From Cochliopodium minus (lineage: Eukaryota > Discosea > Himatismenida > Cochliopodiidae): a stretch of 42,551 nt of DNA. Position 1 is the first letter of the stretch; each line of letters starts with the position of its first letter. Shown here piece after piece: positions 34,419 to 42,551 of the stretch. Under the pieces are notes generated by a model that ran no database searches, had not been told where the DNA came from, and worked only from the letters and a program-made list of their open reading frames with translations. A program made the position numbers and the translations under genes. Location of the stretch: positions 1 to 42,551 of the forward strand of contig JAMYWO010000210.1 in assembly GCA_024220525.1 (NCBI GenBank), given 5' to 3'.

Positions 34419-36247
34419 TTCAGTGAAAACTACAATGTCAGAACGTAGAGAGTTAATGTCATTGGGATACAATAAGTTGTTGATCAAAATCTTGACGTTT
34501 CTTAATTTTCTCAACTTGTTGGTTTGGTAAGCAACTCCGTCCATTGCAGTGATTTTAGATTTTTTGAACTACAAAAAGGATATTAATTTTTATTTTAAAT
34601 TAGAATATTGAATTGAAATAATATTTATAAGACAAAAAAAAATTCTCAAAAAAATATTTAAAATCTTTCAAATTAAGTGAATAAAAATTAAATAGAATCA
34701 ATAAATGAAATAAAAAAAATTATAAAATTGAATCAATAAATGAAAATTAAAATTTATCTGATGATTTTTTTTTTTTTACTTTTTCTGCGACTTTTAAAGT
34801 CAAAATACCTTGAGCACAACCAAAGTCCAAAAGTTTAAAAGTGTCATTCTCTCCATACAAAGTGGAAATCCATTGCAAAATGTGAGCGTGTCTCTTTTGG
34901 TGGAGGGATACGTTTTCTTCCACAAAGATGTTGGATTCTTGATCGATATAAATTTCGACAGGAGATTGTGCATTCTGTTCTTCATCATTTTTAGAATCAA
35001 TTTTGTCTTTAAAAAAAAAAAAATAATAAATAATTTTCAAAAAAAAATTCATAAATTATTCTTGTAAATTTATTTTAGGATTGTTCTCATTATTTTTAAA
35101 TATTCATTTTTTTATTTAATTTTTTACCATTTTTTTTAAATTTTTTTTTGTTTTCTTTTTCGTTCTTTTTCTTTTCGTTCACAGCATTATCACGCTTCAA
35201 AAACTCCTTCTTTACATCATCATATCCACACGCTTCCTTGACAGTAGTGTGGGCATCGTTGATCCAGTTCTTGCTCAATGTAGCCAACATCTCCCATTTT
35301 TTTGCTGTTAAAAATTTTTTTTTTAAATTTTAATATTTGTTTAGAAATAAAATAAAAAAAAAATAATAAAATGAAAGATCGAAAAATAAAAATGAAGTTC
35401 AAAAAAAAATGGTGAAAATTTTTACATTTTTTCTTTGTTCCCACTCTGAAAGTAAGCAAATAACTAAAAATGAAAAATCTTTGGGAAAATTCTGACACAG
35501 TCATATCCTTAATGGTCTCGAATACCAAAGTTCTTTTGAGTTCTATGGATGGTGTGACTTTTATTTCGAGCAAATCTGCCCACTTAAAGGCTTTGTCGTA
35601 TTTATCGAAAGGATAAGGCTTTTTTTAAATAAAAAAGAAAATTAAATAAAAAAAAATATGAACAATAAAATATTGAAACAAAATAATAATTTTTTAAATA
35701 ATTTTTTTTTTACCCCACATGTTATTTTTTGTGAAACTTTGTCGTTAGCTCTTGTTGCTTGTTCTGGAAATTTGGCGTAGAGCAATGATCTGAGCCCCAA
35801 AGAGAAAGTGCTGTTTTGTTTGGAAGAAAATATAAAACATTTATTAATTAAAATTAATTTTTTTATTTGAGTCAAACAAATTTTTTATTTGAGTTTATAT
35901 TAATAATATGTTACTCAAGATTTGATGTGACCACAGATGATAAAGATGAATCTACATAATTCGCTTTATTTATCAATCTGAACTTCTCCAAATAAATCAT
36001 AGGATCCACCATTATCTTCACGAAGAAGGATGCAGAAGATTCTGTTTTTTCAAAATATTTCAGGAAGGATCCTATCATCCTTTTTCCCTTCTTGATTTCT
36101 TTATCAAAGGTATTGTTGGGATTTTTGCCCAATATCCTTTGATATGAAAAGAAAAAATAAATATTGAATAAAATAAATTCATGAAAATATAAACCATCCC
36201 AAATCTGAATTGGTCATTTCTGAAAATACATCTAATTGGAAAAACAT
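34419..36247 (-). CDS. hen1: Hen1-type 3'-terminal RNA ribose 2'-O-methyltransferase, 3' end missing
   Basis: Exons 36247-36195, 36136-35915, 35810-35714, 35618-35426, 35304-35128, 35006-34780 and 34568-34419 are all in phase and give 373 residues before the sequence breaks. The N-terminal region resembles the bacterial Hen1 N-terminal domain: NSDLGWILGKNPNN, SASFFVKIMVDPMIYLEKF, and later KKWEMLATLSKNWINDAHTT. The methyltransferase core follows: an entry motif SLHQKRHAHILQWI, SAM motif I LLDFGCAQG, the acidic ribose-binding strand ITAMDGVAYQTNKLRKLRNV, and SDIVVFTE. In Hen1 that last motif continues as EVIEHL with the metal-binding residues. The exon ends exactly at that Glu, and the metal-site exons are not in the window. 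Hen1 methylates the 3'-terminal 2'-OH of small RNAs (eukaryotes) or of repaired RNA together with Pnkp (bacteria). The following intron enters the repeat with the N at 34207. Confidence 0.77.
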
Positions 36248-36405
36248 TTCTTTCTTTTTTTTTTATTAATTTATAATTGAATAGTTTAATTACAAAAAGA
36301 GATGCTTTATAAAGAAAAATATGAGAAATAAATAAAACTTGGAACTTAAAGATTGAACCTAGATCTTTTGACAAGGATCGTTTGAAAATAGCTCCATTTT
36401 TGGAA

Positions 36406-37690
36406 TTAAATATTTTGCCGGTTACAGAATGGGAATCCCTCTCTACAAGAAGGAATCTCTTTGAAAGAAGTGTAAAGAGAGAGTGGATGTTTTTGGCAAT
36501 GTAGAGATTTATTAAGAGAGTTTCGGTTTAAGAAAGGAGGTTTCTTGATTTGTACTTTGTTGATAACAGCACAATTGGAAATTTCATCCCACAATTGAGA
36601 ATAAATGTTGCTTGGAACACCTTTGTTGATATTTTCTTTACTTTGTAAAGATAATTGTACCTTTTTTGATACAAAAGTTTTCAAGGTGATGAGATACTTA
36701 CTATCATTTTTCCTCTTGGTTACAGTTATCTTTGATTTGAAGTCATACAAGGAAGATGGTTTGAGAAGGATTGGTTTATATGACGGAAATGTATCCCTTT
36801 GTTGTCTTTCACTTAAGAGAAGAACAGTTCTTTTCCACATGTCCTTTACCTTTGCACCTCTTGCAAGCTAAGCGAGTGTTGGAGAATTTTATAAAGGTTT
36901 TCTTGACACTTCCAAAGGATGGGTGATTGTTCCTCTTGTCAAATTTAAAGAAATATTCTGTGATTTTATCTGGTATTTTCTCAAAAGCACAATGTATTTC
37001 GCCTTTTGTCTTGTTAATAAATGAAGGGATAAGTTCAGAAACTTCTTTTTCCACAACATCCAACTGGTTTCCTTTATGAAGAATAACAAAATGAACAAGA
37101 TGACTAGATTTATCTTTTTTTTTATCTTCATTTCTGAGAGCATTTTTGTTATTTTCATTGTTATTTGGATTTATATCAGATTCATTGAAAATGGATCCTT
37201 TGAAACATCTTTGTGACATCTTTTTATTGAGAATTATATTTGTATTAAGAATTCTCATAAGATCTTTGAACAGTATGGGAGCAGATAATCTGATTTTTCC
37301 TTGAATGTTGATGTCCTCAAATTTTAGAGACGTCATCCTTTGTTGTATTATTTTTACTTTTGATTTTGATTTTGCTTTTTTTTTTTTTTTTGATGACTCC
37401 ATTAATCAAATTCTTCATCTTATCATAAGGTATCATTGAATTTGTACACTCCACATTGATATTAACTTTCTCAGCAATATCAGGATTTAATAATCCGTAT
37501 TCTTTTCCTTTATATATTATTGTATCTTTTGATTATCTTTAATCTCGTATCGAATGGATTTGTAACACCATCATAACATAAAAATGTTAATCTTGGTAAA
37601 TTTTCCATAAAAAGGAATGGTGAAAAATTATATTTACAAGTTCCTGAAACGCGTGTTTCTACTGAAAATATGAGAATATAAAAACAATAT
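36406..37690 (-). pseudogene. Decayed zinc-knuckle coding relic
   Basis: An intronless stretch of coding-like sequence on the minus strand. One open section encodes a basic protein ending in a CCHC zinc knuckle (CKRCKGKGHVEKNC). Coding-like sequence continues on both sides in other frames, so the region looks broken in a few places. Zinc knuckles occur in host RNA-binding proteins and in Gag-type proteins of retroelements. No polymerase, integrase or terminal repeat was recognised, so no element family is assigned. It lies just upstream of Hen1, on the same strand. Confidence 0.4.
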
Positions 37691-38028
37691 TGACATCTAC
37701 ATCAACGATTCCTTTCTTTTTGGATTTCTCTGGAGTTTAAAATTCTTTATAGGATATTCTATGTTTATTTCTATGTTTTCTTTGTTTAATCAGAATTAAT
37801 AAATAATTGATTTTCAAACAAGTTGAAATAGCTTTTTTTTTTCATTGATTTTTTTTTTTAAATGAAGATAATTTAATATTCCCCACAGCCCCATTCTGTT
37901 AATTACTCAACAATAAAATTTTAAAATTCAAGGGCCCTTTTTTATTATCAATTAAGCCTAATATGAATATTCTTTCGCAATACTGAAAAGTCCATCGATA
38001 ACCAGAAGTTTTTTTAGCCATTGATATA
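37691..38028. other. Spacer, nothing recognised
   Basis: About 340 bases of AT-rich sequence between the zinc-knuckle relic and a short GC-richer open frame. No gene, RNA or repeat was identified. Confidence 0.5.
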
Positions 38029-38223
38029 TTACTCATCACACTTCACATTAACGACTATCATGCTTGGAACAGACGTACAACCGCTTGCATATAGGATATC
38101 CCCATAGTGCAGAGGGGCCATACCTCCCAATGCAGATGGGTCAGTTCTGATTTTATCAAGATATGAAGGAACATATTCCAGAGGAAACTCCCACAATTGT
38201 TCCATGTAAGTCTGGGCAACCAT
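38029..38223 (-). CDS. Short GC-richer open frame of unknown origin
   Basis: ATG 38223 to TAA encodes 64 residues (MVAQTYMEQLWEFPLEYVPS at the start, ending NVKCDE). Base composition is near 43% GC and codon use is mixed, unlike the AT-rich host exons and spacers around it. No family was recognised. An overlapping frame (38267-38058) is also open. It may be a fragment of acquired DNA or of a decayed gene, and expression is doubtful. Confidence 0.3.
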   Translation of the reverse strand: MVAQTYMEQLWEFPLEYVPSYLDKIRTDPSALGGMAPLHYGDILYASGCTSVPSMIVVNVKCDE

Positions 38224-38292
38224 CTGACCAAATTATCAGGGTTACCAGGAAGATTCTGCGAAATCATACCAAAAAAAGGGTTTGTTTTAAAA

Positions 38293-38300
38293 TATAAAAG
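38293..38300 (+). promoter_or_regulatory. TATA-like element upstream of the exostosin gene
   Basis: TATAAAAG lies 80 bases before the ATG at 38380, a sensible distance for a TATA box with a short leader. In such AT-rich DNA the match alone is weak. Confidence 0.3.
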
Positions 38301-38379
38301 AGTTCTTCTAGTAATTCAAAAAAAAAAATATCTTGGGTTGGAAGTGAAAAAAAAATTTATAAGACAAAATTAAAAAAAA

Positions 38380-39914
38380 ATGAAGAAAATCATTATGCTG
38401 GTGACTATTCTGATTATGATCTTTGTTGTATTGATTATGAATTATTTTTTTCAATTCATTTATTCATATGAAAGTGCCAATAATTCGAATAAACAAAATA
38501 ACTTCTTTCAAGAACCCAAAGAAGAACCCAAAGAAATACTTAAATTAGAATCCAAAAGGGAAAGAGAATTTTCTAGATTATTTTATCTTTATGAGGGAGG
38601 TTCATTCCAAGAGATGTATGATAAATGCCTTATAAAATATGAAAATAATTATCATATTGGTAAATAAATTTATGAAAAATAAATCAAAATAAACAAAATA
38701 AAAAGATTAAAATATTTCAAATCTTTCTTTTAGAAAATTAAATGAAATAAATTCTCAAATGTTTTTCTGAACTTAAAATTTTTTTTTTTTTGTTTGAAAT
38801 AGGACACAGAGGTGGGCATCATTTTATCAGGCAAGTGAAAAATCACACATGGAGAACTTACGATCCTGAAAAAGCAACTTTATTTATTGTTCCATTTTAT
38901 TTATTCCAAATGAAGAAAGAACACCCAATGTCAATTCCTTCTTGTCCAGAATACAAAGGAATTTTAGATAATTTAGTTACAGAGCTAAAAGAATCGAAAT
39001 ATTTCCAAAGAAATGGAGGAAAAGATCATTTGATTGTATGTACTCATTGGGCAACTCAAATGATTTTAGAAAAACTTGGTCATGGCTCTTTTTTTAATTC
39101 ATTTCTTTTTGGGAGGTAAAAAATATAAAAATTTGTAGCAGTTAAGTAAGATTCATTAGTTATTCTTAATAAGCAGAAAAAATAAATATAAATTCAAAGA
39201 AAATTTTGTTTGGAGATTTGTTATTAAAATTTTTAATAAAATAGATATTTAGCTAAAGATGAGAACACTATTCTGGTTCCTTTTACAACAACTGAAAACA
39301 AGTTTGATATCATAAATTTTGAAAAAAGGAAATACGACTTGTTTTTTATTGGACAAGCAGATTATAGATATCCATACACTTTGAGGAGATTGATGTTCGA
39401 TAAATATCCTAGAGCTTTTAATGGTTACAACAATTATCTTGCTTGCTCAGATCCAGGTTGTTACCGGAAATTTGAAAATTGTAATGACACTTTCACGGAT
39501 GGTTGTGCATTAATATTCAATGAAACCTTATTTTTTTCAGTACTGAAAAATAGTAGATATAATTTTCACATCAGAGGAGATGATTCCTCATCAAAGAGAA
39601 TTTTTGATGGATTTGCTCACAACAATATTAACATTTATTTGGCTGATCAAGTTTATGAAAATGCCCTTCCTTTTAAAAAAATAGTTCCTTATCACAAAAT
39701 GAGTATTTTCATGAACACTGATGAATTTGTTAGCAATGGTCCTATGGTTATTTATAATCTAATATCTTCCATCAAAAGTAGAATACCTGAAATGTTGCAG
39801 TTGATTCAAAAACACAAGTATGATATTGTTTGGGAAATTGAAGGAAGCAGAGTTGGTCACAATGTTTTGATTGAAGCTTTTGATCTTTTAAAAAGTAGGA
39901 GAAATCTGAATTAG
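38380..39914 (+). CDS. Exostosin-family (GT47-like) glycosyltransferase, type II membrane protein
   Basis: Exons 38380-38659, 38803-39115 and 39245-39914 give 420 residues in closed phase. Residues 4-27 form a signal anchor (IIMLVTILIMIFVVLIMNYF), followed by a Glu/Lys stem. The lumenal part has exostosin hallmarks: YDPEKATLFIVPFYLFQ, NGGKDHLIVCTHWATQ, KYDLFFIGQADYRYPYTLRR, and SRYNFHIRGDDSSSKRIFDG, the last being the GDDSxSxRxFD acceptor/donor motif. This predicts a Golgi enzyme adding sugars to glycans or proteoglycans; the sugar cannot be told. Glycosylation of wall or matrix proteins would fit the neighbouring genes (inference). Confidence 0.86.
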
Positions 39915-40592
39915 TTTTTGTTCAAAATTTATTTATCAACGACAAATTGAAAATAAAAAATAAGGATTCTTAAACTTTTAAAGTATTTTCATTTGAGAAA
40001 TAATTATTTAATTATTATTTGAATATCTTCTTGCAATTCGTAAATTAATAAAAAGTTCTTCAAAGAAAAAGGTTTGTAATAAATTATACTCCAGTGAGAT
40101 TTGTTCATAGAATTTTTTGGAAAATATATAATAGAAATATTATATATAATTTAAATCTTTATCACCAAGATATACAACGTGATGATAAATAATTTGTTAT
40201 AGTACATATTCAAATTTAGTTGTAAACCTCAAATGCATCAAAAAGATTCCATTGGCGGAATGGGTCTATAGCTATGCCTTGCAAGATTACGAGTTCAAGA
40301 TGCACAAACACATTAATTTATCTGAAAATTTTTGTGACTTGAATCTTTCAAATGGTTTAAGAAAAATAAATATTATACCTCATTTCTTCATCTATCTTTT
40401 TTGTAATTCTCAACATTTTACTCAATTCATCAGAACTTTCACCAACACGTTCTCTCTCATTACTATCAACAAAAATCAATCCTTGAGTGTTTTGAAAGTT
40501 ATGTCTCTATAATGGAAACACCAACATTTCAAAACAAAATTTATTAAATGGAAATTTTTTGGTTTGAATGTGCTAATTTCTTGAAAACATTT
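39915..40592 (+). other. Intergenic region with a 110-codon ATG-less open frame
   Basis: From about 40175 to TAA at 40512 the plus strand stays open for some 110 codons with protein-like composition (IPLAEWVYSYALQDYEFKMH), which is unusual for DNA this AT-rich. It has no ATG before 40294 and no recognised family. It may be an orphan exon or a gene remnant. The rest of the region is AT-rich with no feature. Confidence 0.4.
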
Positions 40593-40705
40593 GGTTACGA
40601 TCATATTGATGAAAATACCGCATCCCGTCTCGATCTGCGAAGTCAAACATCATTGAGCTGTGTTAGTGTGGTGTGAGCTAAACGCGAAGCCACAATGTTG
40701 TAACC
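40593..40705 (+). rRNA. 5S rRNA-like gene
   Basis: 113 bases with the eukaryotic 5S layout. Helix I pairs GGTTACGA with TTGTAACC over 8 pairs including one G-U. Helix II pairs TGATG with CATCA. Conserved internal blocks are ACCGCATCCCGTC, CGATCTGCGAAGTC and GTTAGT. Relative to typical 5S (about 117-120 nt) the loop E segment that normally reads TTAGTACTG is shortened to TTAGTG, so this copy may be a variant or a pseudogene. It is followed by T runs suited to RNA polymerase III termination. It is a single copy in the window, not a tandem array. Confidence 0.8.
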
Positions 40706-40716
40706 TTTTATTTTTT
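40706..40716 (+). terminator. Pol III T-run after 5S-like gene
   Basis: TTTT, A, TTTTTT directly follows the 3' end of helix I. Four or more T on the coding strand is the standard RNA polymerase III stop. Confidence 0.65.
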
Positions 40717-40769
40717 ATCATTGAAGAATTAAACAAATTGTTAAATTAAATTAAAAAAAAAAAGATTGG

Positions 40770-42551
40770 ATGGATGATAAACCTTTACACCACAAGATGG
40801 AAAATTCACAAAGATGTATAATCTGCAATAATTTTTCTTTTTTATTATGCAGTTGTGGAATGAAGAACCAGAACAACGTGATAGAAGGGAATTACTGGCA
40901 AGAATACCCAAACGAGAATAAAATCAAGAGAGCCTCGCATGCATATTGCGATGATAGAGAAGGCAATTTGTACATCTTTGGGGGTGATAATTCGGAAGGG
41001 GTGAAGAATAATATCTTTCAATGGGATCTGAAGAAGAATCTATTCAAAGAAATTGGTCAAGATTCGAAATTAAAGGTAAGAAGAGAAAATTAAAGTTATG
41101 TTCTTTCATTATTTAAAATCATCTCGTGTAAATTAATCATTATTTTAAATCAACATACCAGTTAATCTCAAAATTAATGCTAAGAAATTTGAAACTTCCA
41201 TATCATATATTATGGTGCTCTTTAAAACATCTTCATATGAAATTTATTAACTTTATATAAAAATATATATGATTTTTAGTATTATACTTGAAATGATCTG
41301 ATATAAACAGAACTTTCATGCTATCATTATCATCGCATAGAAAAAAATAAAAAATAAATATCAATAAATGGAAATAAAAATCAAAAATATTTGAAACTTT
41401 TAAAAAAAATTTAAATAAAATTAAATAATTTTTTTTTAAAAATAAAAAATAAAAAAAGTCGTTGCTTGGAAATTTCAAATAATTGAAAAATGATTTTTGA
41501 AATTTTATTATAAAAATCAGATATTATGGTTAAATAATTATAAGATCAATAATTACAATTATAATTGACTTTACTTGTTTTTCCCTTGATTTTATGTTTT
41601 TATTTTAACAACTTGAGCCTCTTCCAAGACTCTACTGTTCAATGGGATATTATGGAAAAAAACTGTTTATTTACGGAGGTGAATCGTCTTTGATAAGAGC
41701 TAATGTGTTCTCCGACACTTGGTGCTTTGACATTGGTAAAAAAAAATCGAAAATAAAAAATAAATGTAGACATGTCCAAAATAATATATATTACAACTTT
41801 GTTAGCGGATATAAAATTTTGACTGTTGAACATTTTTGGATCTCCCTAACAAAAATAAAAAGATCTTTAAAATAAAAATAAATAAAAACAATTTAAAAAT
41901 AAATAAAAAAAGATAAAAAATAAAAAATAAAAAATAAAAAATAAAATAAAGAATAAAAAATAAAAAATAAAAAATAATAAAAAAAAAGGTAAAAATATAA
42001 AAATAAAAATAAAATAGAAAATTAAAAATAATTAAAATCTAATTAATAAAATAAAATATAAAATATTAAAATTAAAATAAATTTTTTTTATAAAAAGAAA
42101 AATAAAATTAAAACAAAAAATGATTTTTTTTTTTAAAGAAACTTCACAGTGGAGCGAAGTGAAAGTAAAAGGATTAGTTCCCAAGAGCAGAATGTTGATG
42201 AGTTACACTTCCACCAGATCCAAAATGTACATTTTCGGGGGAATTGAAGCAGACATTTATGTCAATACTATTCTTGAGTTTGACTATGAAAAATTAGGTA
42301 TTAATAAGAAAAAATTAAATATTAAAAAATAAAAAATAAAAAATAAAACATTTATAAAAATAAAAAATAAACTAAAACAGTCCTAAATGAAACAAAAAAT
42401 AAAAAATAACCTTTGTTTTCTGGCCTCCCAAGTTTCAGATTCAGATTTGAGTTTTTGGTCATAAGTGGAAGTGGTGGGAGGGATGAACAGCAAATCATTC
42501 AGTTATTACAAAGCACTTTTGATAAGGGGATTCATGGAAGTGAGAAAATAC
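40770..42551 (+). CDS. Kelch-repeat protein, 5' part (runs off the right edge)
   Basis: Exons 40770-41075, 41618-41735 and 42139-42297 are in phase. The ATG is the first in the frame. The N-terminus has a small Cys cluster (RCIICNNFSFLLCSCG) that could be a zinc-binding stub. Three kelch blades follow: GNLYIFGGDNSEGVKNNIF, PLPRLYCSMGYYGKKLFIYG and SKMYIFGGIEADIYVNTILE. The third exon ends at a phase-1 donor. The next exon is uncertain. Acceptors before 42437 lead to a stop after DLSFWS, whereas an AG at 42474-42475 opens a frame to the window end (EVVGGMNSKSFSYYKALLIR). Kelch propellers recruit partners, often to ubiquitin ligases. The long intron 41736-42138 contains repeat copy B. Confidence 0.75.
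41768..41836 (+). repeat. Dispersed repeat, copy B, in kelch intron
   Basis: Shares AGACATGTCCAAA and a 33-base exact match with copy A (31938-32006, minus strand). The two differ by a 7-base A/T insertion between these blocks and diverge after TATAAAATTTT. The CTAACAAA end is also present, 30 bases further on. It sits 30 bases into a kelch intron, in sense orientation. Confidence 0.8.
41900..41990. repeat. A/T heptamer microsatellite in kelch intron
   Basis: Tandem A6T units with minor variants, the same class as the other intronic simple repeats in the window. Confidence 0.85.

Noticed and set aside
34419-34568. Plus-strand frame (MSERRELMSLGYNKLLIKIL)
   Set aside because: The minus-strand reading continues the Hen1 methyltransferase motifs in phase from the previous exon, so the plus frame is a shadow.
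40251-40320. tRNA-like sequence with a Leu/Ala-type box pattern
   Set aside because: TGGCGGAATGGGTC and GAGTTCAAGATG resemble internal promoter boxes, but no acceptor or T-arm pairing can be formed.

Overview
This is a nuclear segment from an intron-dense, very AT-rich unicellular eukaryote. Coding sequence is moderately AT-rich. Introns and spacers are mostly A and T, with short GT-AG introns (a few GC-AG) and TAA/TGA stops in a standard code. The gene content is collagen-like proteins, CotH kinase, tyrosinase, a MADS-box factor, ankyrin and kelch proteins, a bacterial-type Hen1 and a CLN7-like transporter. It suits a free-living, probably amoeboid protist that makes a secreted coat or cyst wall. 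The phylum cannot be fixed from this window.

Layout. 1-2413 (-): 5' part of a multi-exon collagen-like gene. 2522-4014 (-): Sel1-repeat/MYND-finger protein. 4240-7110 (+): secreted EGF-CotH protein with 15 exons. 7768-13602 (+): intronless 1,944-residue secreted collagen-like protein. 14119-16423 (-): tyrosinase with an N-terminal QxW lectin-like domain. 17114-19532 (-): MFS transporter. 19935-23180 (+) and 23436-26219 (-): convergent LRR/ankyrin and ankyrin genes. 26353-28536 (-): MADS-box factor. 28954-30164 (+): mitochondrial-carrier-family protein. 30433-31509 (-): second multi-exon collagen-like gene, 5' end missing. 32188-32726 (+): kelch C-terminal fragment. 32805-34046 (-): ankyrin-type fragment. 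34419-36247 (-): Hen1 RNA 2'-O-methyltransferase, 3' end missing. 36406-37690 (-): decayed zinc-knuckle coding relic. 38380-39914 (+): exostosin-type glycosyltransferase. 40593-40705 (+): 5S rRNA-like gene. 40770-42551 (+): kelch gene running off the window.

Exon models were built by hand from GT/GC-AG sites. Reading phase closes across all exons of the CotH, Sel1-MYND, tyrosinase, MFS, MADS, carrier and exostosin genes, and across the visible exons of Hen1, so those models are firm.

Three collagen-like genes, a CotH kinase, a tyrosinase and an exostosin within 40 kb suggest an extracellular-matrix or cyst-wall neighbourhood: scaffold, secretory-pathway kinase, phenol oxidase and glycan synthesis. 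This is an inference from proximity.

The most striking observations are: (i) in both split collagen genes every collagen exon is a multiple of 9 bp and every intron splits a Gly codon in phase 1; (ii) a eukaryotic Hen1 carries what looks like the bacterial N-terminal Hen1 domain; (iii) three lone N bases coincide with truncated gene models and probably mark assembly joins; (iv) a ~45-base sequence block, including a 33-base exact match, recurs 10 kb apart.
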